A stretch of DNA of 64,000 bases. Origin: Lachnospiraceae bacterium (GTDB lineage: Bacteria; Bacillota; Clostridia; Lachnospirales; Lachnospiraceae). This document shows positions 10,501 through 18,653 of this stretch, in pieces. The notes beneath the pieces were generated by a model. The model was not told where the DNA came from. It worked only from the letters and a program-made list of their open reading frames with translations, and did no database searches. The stretch lies in the NCBI GenBank assembly GCA_910575555.1, contig CAJTFX010000012.1:1020-65019 (forward strand), written 5' to 3'. The position numbers and the translations under genes were made by a program. The first letter of the stretch is position 1, and the number at the start of each line of letters is the position of its first letter.

Positions 10501-10831
10501 GGGCGTCTGAAAATGCTCCAGAAAAGAGACTTCTCACTTCCAGGCCCTTGAACCTGTCCGGGATAACAATGCTTTCGGCGGTTCCTTCATAACGCACCGA
10601 GTAAGTGGGATCGTAAATGTCATCGTATAACTTATAGACAAATCCATTTGCTGTATGAATTCCGCCGTATTCATCTTTGTAGAGCTCTTGATCCTCTTCC
10701 CCGCTGACTTGCTGTGCCGCCAGAGCTTCTATGCTGCGGCCTGTCAGGAAAAAAGCCGCCGTCCCCAGAACAAAACACAGTGTAAATTTAAAAATAAATG
10801 AAAGTTTCCTGGATGCCAGATTTTTTTTCAT
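7508..10831 (-). CDS. secreted BspA-type leucine-rich repeat protein with bacterial Ig-like domains
   Basis: 1107 residues. An N-terminal signal peptide (charged start, hydrophobic 12-30) leads to many LRR_5/BspA-type repeats with the pattern IxxxAFxxCxxLxxVxLPxSL, in two blocks (about 60-340 and 385-600). An InlB-type (Listeria-Bacteroides) repeat follows at about 610-680, ending GWYYGEELWDFEF then TLQAKWT. Then come a Big_2-type Ig domain (about 770-870), a Gly/Pro/Asp/Ser-rich linker (about 875-935) and two further Big_2 domains in the Lys-rich C-terminus. No LPXTG sorting motif or terminal membrane helix is seen, so it may be released or held by charge. Such proteins often mediate adhesion; that role is inferred here. 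It is a single-gene unit. Confidence 0.9.
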   Translation of the reverse strand: MKKNLASRKLSFIFKFTLCFVLGTAAFFLTGRSIEALAAQQVSGEEDQELYKDEYGGIHTANGFVYKLYDDIYDPTYSVRYEGTAESIVIPDRFKGLEVRSLFSGAFSDAPNLKSVTLPESMSEIDDGAFMDCKNLEEILVDEKNLCYTVQEGVLYELGDSGAKRRIVFCPLKNIKAFAAPESVEWIDSYAFWECKELQSVYIPASIQKIGSAFQFAGLQNVYYGSGRDELEDTKEYYDFSKTVEKAHLHFNFNPEDYQSSLLSDQTAEISGYCGTDSELSVPAGLGNTIVSSIGTEAFSGCRSVVHADIPDSVVRIGDRAFEGCSALERIVVPAGVTFVGADAFNGCFSLREIYYAGSEAQWNRLNVQLTDEVKIIYNCNPHEFFPGHFSESETRIMYYTGDREDIVIPSWLDGRQMTAIGDGYTRLFADASPKRIEILEGITQIDRIAFSGCKSVQEIRLPDTCIEIGEEAFASCEGLEKLTLSPNLEKMGEKSFFQCKSLSGEISFPEKLTYIPISAFEDCEKLNGVTLPENLIEINSYAFSGCKSLTSVSLPKSLNYMGISVFWGCSSLKDVYYSGTGKEWKNFTLSGSFNKAGNDCLLNAGFHYTEEDLGVPSGSFTVTFNAWGTADIPPQTILQFGHVKKPADPVRPGYIFIGWYYGEELWDFEFDRIRGDMTLQAKWTYEEEIRQNGKGEYIDAEGFVLIPLGKEFIVNGGAPAYSSNITYNWQIDKPTLMQMGRNGDQSIPVKGLAEGQCTLTCTVRSEHYRVPPFGTEPILYDVDTSNYPYKYRIVPLIKSLRMSEKSITMKPGAYHFLTVAAAPSNSGYARVLSGLTFVSSDPSVAEVSKDGILTARKNGTVTVTAFTENGMDGITGRDSCTVTVTDSVSDPSAPDSGNGETDKNPGTAPPASGSGNWNTDKDSPDSGPGKDGAEEKPGGGTKEIPVKKITLSEKQIYMVKGKSIRVGAYVSPANATDELKWSTSNKKIAVVKNGKITGKKTGKVSVTVRAGKKKASLNVVVVPKAKKAAKVTLKKKSSMKVKSSLLLKASVSPKNATDTLTWSSSNKKIAKVDKFGRVTALKKGKATIRVKTSSGKKASCRISVIR

Positions 10832-11139
10832 AGGTCTCCCTCCTGAATATCGTTAGGTGGATGCGTTCCAAAATTAACAAACATTTCCAGACGTACCATA
10901 TTTATTAAATGATAACATAGAAAAAATGCAAAATCTACTTTGATTTAAGATAATTTCCCACTATGGGCAGGAGTGGACAATATCACAAAAATATGGTAAG
11001 ATTTTATCAGAGAAAACAAAGCATTTTACAATAAATTCACGATAGAAAAGTGGATGCGTCAACGTGCGGCATCCGGCTGACAATAGTTTCCAAAACGCCG
11101 GTAATTTTCGCACCATGAACTCCACAGCGAGGCATTTTT
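10832..11139. other. divergent intergenic region
   Basis: AT-rich, no gene. It holds the upstream region of the BspA-like gene on one side and the plus-strand promoter at 10974-11002 on the other. No riboswitch or repeat was recognised. Confidence 0.5.
10974..11002 (+). promoter_or_regulatory. promoter of the CorA-like gene
   Basis: -35 TGGACA (10974-10979), 17-nt spacer, -10 TAAGAT (10997-11002). It leaves an untranslated leader of about 130 nt before the start codon at 11140. Confidence 0.55.
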
Positions 11140-12075
11140 ATGGATAATTATACCTTTCTTCAAACCATGGGCAGAGGCCGCCATCCGGAAGGCGCAGGCA
11201 TTGCGGAAAGCTCCTACTGCATTTTTACCTGCCCCATTCAGGAACCGGTTGTGCATCAGCGTATTTTCGGAGACGAAGCTGCCCTGACTTTGGAACTGAA
11301 CTACGGGGAGGGAGATATACTGAGCGATCTCCGTCTGCGGCAGGCGGGCACCAATTTGATTGTGGAGGAATCCGCTGTGGGCCTGTTTGGGAATTTCCTG
11401 ACGGACAGAGAAGTTAAATATATAGGCCAGGCATTTATCTACGCCCTTATGTTCAAAATTGACAATCTGAGAGAACTGATAGAACTCAGCATTAAAGATA
11501 TGAAAACATTAGAGGATTCCTTAGACAACCGCATTGACAACAGCGGCACTTACCAAATCCTGGATTTCCGCCGCCGTTATACAGAATACGGCAATCAGAT
11601 CATTTCTTTAAAGGAAATTATTGCCCGCATTGACAAAGGCTACTATCCCATGCAGATGCAGAACAGCTATGTTCTTCAGGGGCAGTTGGCTCTGGATTTC
11701 AAGTTTTTAGAGGAACGCTATGAACTGAACAAGAATACGATTATCAAAGACCTGGACACTTATACTTCCATTGTCAGCAATAACCTCAGCCGCAACACCA
11801 GGCTTCTGACCCTGGTTTCTCTGGGCGCCGTTGCATTAAACTTTATGTTCGGAAGCCTGTTAGCAGTCAGTCCGGCTATCGGTGTTACAGGCGGCGTGCT
11901 CATCGGCGGCCTGACTGCCGGAGCTGCTGTTTTATACCGTTCCAACGGCAGCCGGCGTTTTCCCCGGCTCCACGACAGCCAGATTCTTCCCGATGCGCTG
12001 GAAGAAAAACATGCAGATAATTCCGCTGTTTTAGAAGAACCAGAGAAGATACCCATGAATTCTGAAGAAGCTTAG
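11140..12075 (+). CDS. CorA-like membrane protein of unknown function
   Basis: 311 residues, not firmly recognised. The N-terminal part (about 1-90) is mixed alpha/beta. A long helical, charged region (about 95-225) ends in two hydrophobic segments (about 228-245 and 250-268) and a short charged tail. This layout, a cytoplasmic helical bundle followed by two closely spaced helices near the C-terminus, resembles CorA-type divalent-cation channels, but the GMN motif is absent (FGSLLAV at the equivalent place). A GAGG ribosome site precedes the ATG by 8 nt. It is a lone plus-strand gene convergent with the pdu operon. It could be a divergent CorA relative or a structural membrane protein. Confidence 0.6.
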   Translation: MDNYTFLQTMGRGRHPEGAGIAESSYCIFTCPIQEPVVHQRIFGDEAALTLELNYGEGDILSDLRLRQAGTNLIVEESAVGLFGNFLTDREVKYIGQAFIYALMFKIDNLRELIELSIKDMKTLEDSLDNRIDNSGTYQILDFRRRYTEYGNQIISLKEIIARIDKGYYPMQMQNSYVLQGQLALDFKFLEERYELNKNTIIKDLDTYTSIVSNNLSRNTRLLTLVSLGAVALNFMFGSLLAVSPAIGVTGGVLIGGLTAGAAVLYRSNGSRRFPRLHDSQILPDALEEKHADNSAVLEEPEKIPMNSEEA

Positions 12076-12108
12076 AAATATTTAAAACCCTGCAGAATTG
12101 TCAAATTC

Positions 12109-12219
12109 AAGAAAGGGGCTGCTGCAAAACGCTGTTTCTGTACAAAATATGGATGAGACTCCTGAGTCCTGAATACCATATTCTGTATAGAACAGCTGTT
12201 TTACAACAGCCCTTTTCTT
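12109..12219. repeat. long imperfect inverted repeat between convergent genes
   Basis: Two 44-nt arms (12109-12152 and 12176-12219) are largely reverse complements with a few mismatches and one small shift, around a 23-nt centre. The outer ends read AAGAAAGGGGCTG and the complement of CAGCCCTTTTCTT. It lies exactly between the stops of the CorA-like gene and pduV, so it may be a bidirectional terminator. Its length also suggests a MITE-like insertion. Confidence 0.65.
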
Positions 12220-12262
12220 TACCCACTCTCTGTTTCCTTTCATTTCCAAATGCCTGAAAACA

Positions 12263-12769
12263 TTATACTTTTCCAAATTTATCTGAAACAACTGTCCGCG
12301 GACGTTCGGCATCCTCTTCTGAATCCCAGGGAAGCACATCCCCCGGTTCCCGAAGATAATTGAGCACCTGCCAAATTCCCTCTCCTGTGTAAGAGCTTAC
12401 CCGAAATACAGGCCTGCATCCAGCCATCTCCAGCCATTGATGGGCTCTGTCCGGATTACCATCCTCCCGGTCAATCTGTGTAACAATCCCGATGACAGGA
12501 CGGTTGCAGGCAGCCGCACAGCAGGGGGGATAAAGGGAATACGGTTCCGCTGCATTCAGAAGAAGCCCCACTACATCCGCCTCATAAGCATATAAAGCCA
12601 GAGCGCGAGCCAATGTGGAAGTTTCCGCGTACTCCCCCGGCGTATCAATCACAACATCATAATGATTGATATACTGTGTTTTGTGATAGGTAATCACATC
12701 ACCTTTCAATGCCTGTGTCAAAGTAGTTTTCCCACATTCACTGCGTCCCATTAAAATGATCTTTTTCAT
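12263..12769 (-). CDS. pduV: PduV/EutP-like small GTPase of the microcompartment locus
   Basis: 168 residues, a Ras-like P-loop protein. Walker A is GRSECGKTTL at about residue 8, a DTPGEY switch-II motif is at about 44, and a TQID motif for guanine recognition at about 97. In Salmonella the homologue associates with the outside of the microcompartment and is linked to its movement. It is the last gene of the pdu operon, and its ATG overlaps the stop of pduU by 4 nt. The 3' end lies about 44 nt from a long inverted repeat that may end the transcript. Confidence 0.88.
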   Translation of the reverse strand: MKKIILMGRSECGKTTLTQALKGDVITYHKTQYINHYDVVIDTPGEYAETSTLARALALYAYEADVVGLLLNAAEPYSLYPPCCAAACNRPVIGIVTQIDREDGNPDRAHQWLEMAGCRPVFRVSSYTGEGIWQVLNYLREPGDVLPWDSEEDAERPRTVVSDKFGKV

Positions 12770-13152
12770 GTTCTTGTAATCTCACAAACTGTAAAGCCTA
12801 AATTATTTTTCAAATATGCCAGAATATTGGTTACTGCAGACTGAACATTGGAAATTCTTCCTGTAAAAATCAGCGTTCCGCTGAAACGGTCAATAAATCC
12901 AATCTCAATCGGGGCAGTTTTCATCGCAATATCACCGGCAATTACAGATATCTCAGATGGACACATACTTAAAATTCCAATTGCTGACTGTTTATAATCC
13001 AATTCTGGATTCAACCCCAGCTTTTGATAGATAATCTCACCAGGACTGGCAATAATATGTGCCAATGTGACCTGCTTACCAGGAACTGTCTCCTGAATGA
13101 TACGCATCTTGCCTTCTGCAGATGCACCGATATTCAAAAGGTTCATATCCAT
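12766..13152 (-). CDS. pduU: PduU/EutS-like permuted BMC hexamer shell protein
   Basis: About 128 residues. The short N-terminal segment (MRIIQETVPGKQVTLAHIIA) is the beta-barrel lid typical of PduU/EutS, followed by a circularly permuted BMC fold ending in the LIFTGRISNVQSAV strand and helix. These proteins form hexamers in the shell facet with one side of the pore capped by the barrel. The start is the ATG at 13152, ten nt after an AGGAG; a TTG at 13158 and an ATG at 13146 are alternatives. Confidence 0.9.
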   Translation of the reverse strand: MDMNLLNIGASAEGKMRIIQETVPGKQVTLAHIIASPGEIIYQKLGLNPELDYKQSAIGILSMCPSEISVIAGDIAMKTAPIEIGFIDRFSGTLIFTGRISNVQSAVTNILAYLKNNLGFTVCEITRT

Positions 13153-13176
13153 TGCCAATTCACTCCTTCTGCCGCA

Positions 13177-13725
13177 CTAAACTAATTTTTCAAGCAAACC
13201 TTTATGCGGCGACGGAATTACGCAGCTGCTGGTAATCTCGCCGGTATCCGCTAACTGGGTCACACAGGAATTCAGCGCTGATTTTACGGCTGAAACTTCA
13301 CCTGTAAATATCAGGTATCCTTTCCCGCCCAGTCCCCGGGCCACCCGAACCTCCATTAAAGTAATGTTGGATGCTTTTGCAGCAATATCTGCGGCCTGCA
13401 CTGCGGTCAGCGCCGACATGGTTTCCAACATACCCAGGGCAGTGATATGTTCTACATCTACCGTGCCCACCAGAGCCGACGGTACAGATGCATGGACATT
13501 ATTGATAATATGATGGCAGATTAGGAAAGTTCCCGCAACCTGTCTGCCTCTTTCCATGGAGCTTTTCACTGCTCCCACCTGTCCGCTGACAATAATAATA
13601 TATTTTCCCGGACAGATAGCGGTAGCTGTCAACAACTCCACATCCGCAGCTTTCAGCATCTCATCTGCAGACTGTACGCCTGCAGGAATACTTTTCAGCT
13701 CTAACAATCCAATCGACTTTCCCAT
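13177..13725 (-). CDS. pduT: PduT-like tandem BMC shell protein (iron-sulfur trimer)
   Basis: About 182 residues with two BMC domains (about 3-85 and 98-180), each starting with the GLLELKS or LGMLET type of strand. The Cys in TAICPGKY (about residue 38) matches the pore cysteine which, in Salmonella PduT, holds a 4Fe-4S cluster at the trimer centre. It is thought to pass electrons across the shell, and its partner PduS is the next gene upstream. The ATG at 13725 is 7 nt from AAAGGAT, better placed than the ATG at 13731. Confidence 0.93.
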   Translation of the reverse strand: MGKSIGLLELKSIPAGVQSADEMLKAADVELLTATAICPGKYIIIVSGQVGAVKSSMERGRQVAGTFLICHHIINNVHASVPSALVGTVDVEHITALGMLETMSALTAVQAADIAAKASNITLMEVRVARGLGGKGYLIFTGEVSAVKSALNSCVTQLADTGEITSSCVIPSPHKGLLEKLV

Positions 13726-13746
13726 ATGCATATCCTTTCTTACTAA

Positions 13747-15072
13747 TTACGCCTGAATCACAATACTGTCATCACTGACGGCTGTCACCGTGCCGGAGAT
13801 ACTGGCATGGAGATTCGCTCCCAGCTTACCTTCCGGGATACGGGCAATCAAATCGCCTTTTTGCACCTGGCTGCCCGTCTGTACCGCCGGTTCTGCCGGC
13901 GCTCCCACATTCTGCCGGAGAGGAAGCGTAACTTTTGCGTAAGCAGGCAATGCAGTTTCCTCTAATGGCGCATCCACATCATAAGCCGCAAGGCCAAGCT
14001 GATGAATCAGCTTGTGTACCGGGAAACGTTTGTATTCTCTGAAAGGCGCGCCCTGCTCTGGCTTGCTGTTCAGGCTGTTGCGGATACCCTGGCTGCCCAG
14101 AATGTTCTTAAGGTTGCCGTTCAGCTTCCAGGGCTGCAGCCCCATCACACAGGCATACTCGCACAGACGACAGCCGCAGCAAAGATAAGCGTTCATTGGC
14201 GTCTGGGCCGGATCGCACATGCTTCCGTAAGCGGTCAGACGCATCAGCTTATGAGGCTGAATGCGGTGGCCGAGCAGTCCCCGGGGACAGACCTCAGAGC
14301 ACAGGGAGCACTGCATACATGCAGCTGCCGCCTGCCGCAGAGAAACGTTTAACGGCCGCTCCAGACTATTCAAAAGAGGATGACCCGCCGGAACTACAAT
14401 CAGTCCCTTTGTAGTCTTTGTAATTACACTTTCCGGTGAAACCAGATGGCCCATCATCGGCCCGCCGTTCACAATACGGTAATCCGGCACTGTGGGACCT
14501 CCTGCCAGTTCCAGAGCTTCCGCCACTGTAATGCCCAGGGGAACCTTAACGGTCTTTGGCCCGCGCACAGCGCCGGTTACTGTCACATATTTATCGGTAA
14601 CCGGATGTCCGTCAGCGGCGTCTAACACATTCAGGGCAGTTTCCACATTGGTCACCACAACGCCCACATTGATTGGGATGCCCCCTTCCGGAACTATCCG
14701 TCCTGTGACTTCGTAAACAATCACCTGCTCGTCGCCTGCCGGGTAAAAAGCTCCCAACAGATGCAGACGAAGCTTCGGATAATTTGCCAGTTCACGCTGT
14801 AAGGCTTCGGCCGCCGTGTGGTAATGCTCCTTCAGGGCCACCACACCCTCTTCTGCCCCCAGATGCGCAACAATCTTATCTAAAGCTGCAAGCAGCCGTC
14901 CGGCCTGCCCTGCCATCAGCTGCTGATCTACCCTCAGAAGAGGTTCGCACTCAGCTCCGTTAATGATTACGGTATCCGCTTTGGCATTCAGCTTTACATG
15001 AGTGGGAAAGCCTGCGCCCCCTGCGCCGACAATTCCGGCGCTTTCCACCAATGCTGTTAAATTCTCCTGCAT
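13747..15072 (-). CDS. pduS: PduS cobalamin reductase, RnfC-like iron-sulfur flavoprotein
   Basis: 441 residues. The N-terminal RnfC/NADH-dehydrogenase 51-kDa-like region has the glycine-rich GIVGAGGAGFPTH at 14-26 and the motif INGAECEPLL. An SLBB domain sits mid-protein. Two 4Fe-4S motifs, CMQCSLCSEVCPRG and CCGCRLCEYACV, lie at about 255-310, and a barrel-sandwich-like domain is at the C-terminus. The family reduces Co(III/II) cobalamin so that PduO can adenosylate it, and it binds PduT at the shell. Position between pduP and pduT matches the Salmonella order. Confidence 0.93.
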   Translation of the reverse strand: MQENLTALVESAGIVGAGGAGFPTHVKLNAKADTVIINGAECEPLLRVDQQLMAGQAGRLLAALDKIVAHLGAEEGVVALKEHYHTAAEALQRELANYPKLRLHLLGAFYPAGDEQVIVYEVTGRIVPEGGIPINVGVVVTNVETALNVLDAADGHPVTDKYVTVTGAVRGPKTVKVPLGITVAEALELAGGPTVPDYRIVNGGPMMGHLVSPESVITKTTKGLIVVPAGHPLLNSLERPLNVSLRQAAAACMQCSLCSEVCPRGLLGHRIQPHKLMRLTAYGSMCDPAQTPMNAYLCCGCRLCEYACVMGLQPWKLNGNLKNILGSQGIRNSLNSKPEQGAPFREYKRFPVHKLIHQLGLAAYDVDAPLEETALPAYAKVTLPLRQNVGAPAEPAVQTGSQVQKGDLIARIPEGKLGANLHASISGTVTAVSDDSIVIQA

Positions 15073-15088
15073 AGGAGCACCTCCCTAA

Positions 15089-16504
15089 TCAGCGTACATC
15101 CATTCCTCCTACCAACACGCATCTGCGCCGCCGTGCAAAGGATTTCGCTGAAGTCAGTCCTTCTCCGGTAGGGCCTGCAATGGTAAATGTCGTATAACCT
15201 TCACCGCCCACGCCTATTCCGGCATAAGAAGGGCCGTTCTTTACAAAAATGGTTGTCTGGATAAGCTTTGCCATCTTGGTAAGCTTATCTACATTGCGGG
15301 AATGCATCATTGCCGTATGACGGTTGCCGTGCTCGACACGAACAGCCATTTCAATTCCGGCATCCACATCCGGCACCCGCACAATCGGAAGAATAGGCAT
15401 CATAAGCTCTACCTGCACAAAAGGATGATCCTCGCTGGTTTCTGCTATAATGACTTTCACATCATCCCCCACATGAACGCCTGCCTGCTCCAAAATGTAT
15501 TTTGCACTCTTGCCTACAAAAGCTGTAACCGGACTCTTTCCGTTTTCCTGGACTACTAACTTAACAAGTTTGTCAATAATCTCAGGGTCTTTCACTTCGT
15601 AAGCGCCGTTTTTCTTCATGTTGAAAATCAAATAATCTGCCGCAGAATCTACTACAATCACTTCTTTTTCTGCAATGCAGGGAAGGTTGTTGTCAAAACT
15701 GCAGCCGTCGATAATATCTTTTCCTGCCTTTTCAATGTTGGCCGTCTCATCCACCACTACCGGAGGATTGCCTGCGCCTGCGCCGATTGCTTTCTTGCCG
15801 CTGGACAGCACTGTTTTTACAATGCCGGGACCTCCTGTTGCCACTAACATCCGAACCATTGGATGCTCCATCATGGCATTTGTATTTTCAATGGATGGAT
15901 TTGATACGGTAACCACCAGATTAGACGGCGCGCCCACTTCAGCCAGTGCGCGGTTAATCAGCCGAACCAGATGCAGCGACACATTTTTTGCCCTTGGATG
16001 GGGGCTGAATACCACACTGTTGCCTGCGGCCAGCATCCCAATGGAATTGCAGATGATGGTTTCCGTAGGATTCGTGGTGGGCGTAATTGCGCCGATTACT
16101 CCAAAAGGAGAATACTCTACCAGCGTAAGGCCGTCGTCGCCTGTCATGGCATCTGTTGTCAGGTCCTCAATTCCCGGCGTTTTTGTGGCTGCAAGCCGGT
16201 TTTTAATTAATTTGTGCTCATAATTTCCCATTCCTGTCTCTTCTGCAGACTCACGGGAAATATATTCCAGGTTCTCCTGATTGAGCACTACATCACGGAT
16301 GGCCTGTACGTAAACCGCCCGATCATGCATGGTGCAGTTTATATACTTCTTCTGCGCAGCAGCGGCAGCCTCCACTGCGTCATTCATGCTTTCAAAGATG
16401 CCCCAATTTCCGCCTCCGGCTTCTGCAGCCGGATTGGAAACGTCATCCAGCCGGCCTAAGACCGCATTTACTATGCCCGCTACTACGCGTTCATCAATAT
16501 TCAT
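15089..16504 (-). CDS. pduP: CoA-acylating propionaldehyde dehydrogenase PduP
   Basis: 471 residues of the aldehyde dehydrogenase superfamily. The first 18 residues (MNIDERVVAGIVNAVLGR) form an amphipathic helix like the peptide that targets PduP into the microcompartment, separated from the enzyme by a flexible Ala/Gly linker. The catalytic Cys is in NNLPCIAEKEV, and the cofactor region TGGPGIVKTVLSSGKKAIG is present. It converts propionaldehyde, NAD+ and CoA to propionyl-CoA inside the shell. Neighbours PduL, PduO and PduS support this assignment over acetaldehyde-specific EutE. Confidence 0.95.
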   Translation of the reverse strand: MNIDERVVAGIVNAVLGRLDDVSNPAAEAGGGNWGIFESMNDAVEAAAAAQKKYINCTMHDRAVYVQAIRDVVLNQENLEYISRESAEETGMGNYEHKLIKNRLAATKTPGIEDLTTDAMTGDDGLTLVEYSPFGVIGAITPTTNPTETIICNSIGMLAAGNSVVFSPHPRAKNVSLHLVRLINRALAEVGAPSNLVVTVSNPSIENTNAMMEHPMVRMLVATGGPGIVKTVLSSGKKAIGAGAGNPPVVVDETANIEKAGKDIIDGCSFDNNLPCIAEKEVIVVDSAADYLIFNMKKNGAYEVKDPEIIDKLVKLVVQENGKSPVTAFVGKSAKYILEQAGVHVGDDVKVIIAETSEDHPFVQVELMMPILPIVRVPDVDAGIEMAVRVEHGNRHTAMMHSRNVDKLTKMAKLIQTTIFVKNGPSYAGIGVGGEGYTTFTIAGPTGEGLTSAKSFARRRRCVLVGGMDVR

Positions 16505-16516
16505 TGCTTTCCCTCC

Positions 16517-17500
16517 TTAAACAGACATTGCATAACGTGCAATCTCCATATCCTGTTCTACCGTTCCGCCGGATATGCCGATGCCGCCCACAATCTTGCC
16601 GCCTGACACATAGGGAAAACCTCCTCCGAAGAGGATAATTTTTCCCGGAGCAGCATTTTCAATCCCGTAAAGGGGACCGTCCGGCCGCGCCGCCTGGCCC
16701 AATTCGTGGGTTGGCATATGAAAGGCATTGGCGGTGTATGCTTTGCCGGCTGACACTTCCACGCTTCCTGGAAGCGCACCTTCCATCCGCTCAAGCAAAA
16801 GCAGGTTTCCCCCGCTGTCAACGGCAGAAAAAACCACCGGAACCCCCAGCTCCCGTGATTTTTCCCTGGCTCTCTCTGCCATACTTCTAAGTATCTCCAG
16901 GGAAATAGGAGGAAGATCCTCTGCATGTTCTGCCAATACATTCTTTACCAGTTCCGTAACCTTCTCCCGCATCTGTTCCTGAGCCGTTGTCTCTTCCTGC
17001 AGACGAGCCAGGGCATAGACTGCATCGGATAATCGGTTGACATACCGCATCAGAACTTCACGCACAGGAGAACTGCCTGTCAGCTCCACCATACGCCGTT
17101 CAGCGCGCCGTACGATCGTCCGGGCCACATGAAGAGCGGATGATGCCGAATCCACCCCGGGAATAACAAAATGAGTCATTTTCCCGGTTGTCTCTGTACA
17201 TGTATCCACCACATGTTCCAGAAAATCCACATCTTCTTCTGAAATCAAACCCTTCAGCTTCCGGGCGCCCTCTTCATCACTGGCCAGTTCTGCCCCCAGG
17301 GAAAATAATCTTCCCTGGATGGTGTGTATGGCAGTTCGAATATATTCCTGGCATGTATTAGAATAGGCCAGACCCAGCATGGAGTTTGCTTCGTCGATGG
17401 TGCCATAGCACTCTACCTGAAGATCTGACTTGCTGACCCTCGAACCCCCTACCAGGCTGGTCTGACCCTTATCGCCAGTTTTCGTATATAAATTTGCCAT
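16517..17500 (-). CDS. pduO: PduO: ATP:cob(I)alamin adenosyltransferase fused to a GlcG/HbpS-like domain
   Basis: About 327 residues. The first about 185 are a PduO-type adenosyltransferase: the ATP-binding start LYTKTGDKGQTSLVGG and the helix with RTIVRRAERRMVEL are present. Residues about 190-327 are a GlcG-like domain with GNLLLLERM and a C-terminal GGGFPYVSGGKIVGGIGISG. The enzyme makes adenosylcobalamin for the diol dehydratase. The second domain binds haem in some relatives. The ATG at 17500 follows a GGTGGAGGTGGG ribosome site and shares one base with the pduN stop codon, so translation is coupled. Confidence 0.94.
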   Translation of the reverse strand: MANLYTKTGDKGQTSLVGGSRVSKSDLQVECYGTIDEANSMLGLAYSNTCQEYIRTAIHTIQGRLFSLGAELASDEEGARKLKGLISEEDVDFLEHVVDTCTETTGKMTHFVIPGVDSASSALHVARTIVRRAERRMVELTGSSPVREVLMRYVNRLSDAVYALARLQEETTAQEQMREKVTELVKNVLAEHAEDLPPISLEILRSMAERAREKSRELGVPVVFSAVDSGGNLLLLERMEGALPGSVEVSAGKAYTANAFHMPTHELGQAARPDGPLYGIENAAPGKIILFGGGFPYVSGGKIVGGIGISGGTVEQDMEIARYAMSV

Positions 17501-17766
17501 CAACCCACCTCCACTGAGTCTACAATACCTACAATGGACGTATCCACCGGAGCCGAGCCGTCTCCAAACACATAACGGGCGGAACTGCCCTTACAAACAA
17601 TTACTATTTCACCAGTACCGGCCCCTACCGAATCCACGGCAATCTCAGTTGATCCCTCCCGCTCCAGACGTTCGGTTAATTTCTCAACCATCAACAGCTT
17701 CATGCCAATCAGATTCTCATTTTTACTGGTAGAAACTACGGTTCCGATCACTCTTCCTAGATACAT
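17500..17766 (-). CDS. pduN: PduN/EutN/CcmL-type pentameric shell vertex protein
   Basis: About 88 residues. It begins MYLGRVIGTVVSTSKNENL, which is typical of the BMV (EutN/CcmL) family, followed by the VDSVGAGTGEIVIVCKGSSAR core. Pentamers of this family close the vertices of the polyhedral shell. The ATG at 17766 has an AGGTGGAAG ribosome site; the frame is open 24 nt further upstream but that start has no ribosome site. It overlaps the preceding pduM-like gene. Confidence 0.95.
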   Translation of the reverse strand: MYLGRVIGTVVSTSKNENLIGMKLLMVEKLTERLEREGSTEIAVDSVGAGTGEIVIVCKGSSARYVFGDGSAPVDTSIVGIVDSVEVG

Positions 17767-17779
17767 TCTTCCACCTGCC

Positions 17780-18649
17780 TCATGATTCAATCTCTATACG
17801 GATATCCCGTCTGCGGGCTTCATCAGATACTAATTGAGTAACGATTGTCCCTTTTGGAACAAGAATTACAGCGTGATCCGGATAAGACCTGATATGCTTT
17901 CCGCTGAACACCCGTCCTTCCAGTTTCGCCTGATATACTCCTTTAGCGGACTTTGATTCTGGCCTGCCTGCAGCCTGCGCCAGAGGCTCCTGCCCGTGTG
18001 CCTGGGTATCCGGCTGCTGTTTTCCGGGAGCAGATGCAAAGCTTAGGACAGCTTTTTTGGCCGTTTCTCTTAATCCGTCCGAAGTTGTCAGAAACGCACC
18101 GAACTCCCTCAGTGCATTTTTATTTTCCCGCAGCTTATTCTTAAGGGCTTCTGTCATATGAAATCCCCGCCGCATGCGTTCCGGGTTATCAGGACAGCAG
18201 CCGTCTGCAGCTACTATTACATTTTTCCCCCGCATCAGGCCATCCAGAATAATGGCAGCGGCCGGGGTATCCGCCATACATGCAGCCACATGGGCTGCGG
18301 TGTTTACTGTCATTGCAGGAACCAGGATTGTGTCATACCGGGCAGTAAGGGCCTCCGGCGAATCTCCCGGCGTTTCTATCCACAATTCTTCCGGTTCCAG
18401 GGCAGAACGAATTGCCGGTACATCCAACAGCTCTGCAGCGCTTCTGGACAGAAGAACCCGATAGGAAAATCCATCCTCCCGCCGCAGCGTCCTCAGACAT
18501 TCCAAACCAGGTTCTATACCCATATTCGAACCGGTATAAACCACCAATGCCTGTTTCTGGCGTTCTAAAAGCTTCTGCACCACGCGCTCCGCAAGGATCT
18601 GGGTTACAATACGATGGACATGTTGCTCCTGCTCAGTCAACGTCCTCAC
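17780..18649 (-). CDS. flavoprotein-like protein with PduM-like C-terminus
   Basis: 289 residues in the place of pduM, but longer than Salmonella PduM (about 160). The N-terminal about 40 residues are helical. Residues about 35-175 resemble the Dfp/UbiX flavoprotein fold: ALVVYTG, then DTILVPAMTVNTAAHVA, then ADTPAAAIILDGLMRGKNVI. A Pro/Gln-rich linker (about 205-230) leads to a C-terminal part (about 235-289) whose end, PKGTIVTQLVSDEARRRDI, resembles PduM. A flavin-binding role is inferred from the fold; PduM is needed for proper shell assembly in Salmonella. The start may be GTG 18649 or TTG 18640. Confidence 0.65.
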   Translation of the reverse strand: MRTLTEQEQHVHRIVTQILAERVVQKLLERQKQALVVYTGSNMGIEPGLECLRTLRREDGFSYRVLLSRSAAELLDVPAIRSALEPEELWIETPGDSPEALTARYDTILVPAMTVNTAAHVAACMADTPAAAIILDGLMRGKNVIVAADGCCPDNPERMRRGFHMTEALKNKLRENKNALREFGAFLTTSDGLRETAKKAVLSFASAPGKQQPDTQAHGQEPLAQAAGRPESKSAKGVYQAKLEGRVFSGKHIRSYPDHAVILVPKGTIVTQLVSDEARRRDIRIEIES

Positions 18650-18653
18650 CCCC

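Noticed and set aside
12109-12219. Insertion sequence
   Set aside because: The element is about 110 bp and has no transposase; at most a non-autonomous remnant or a terminator.
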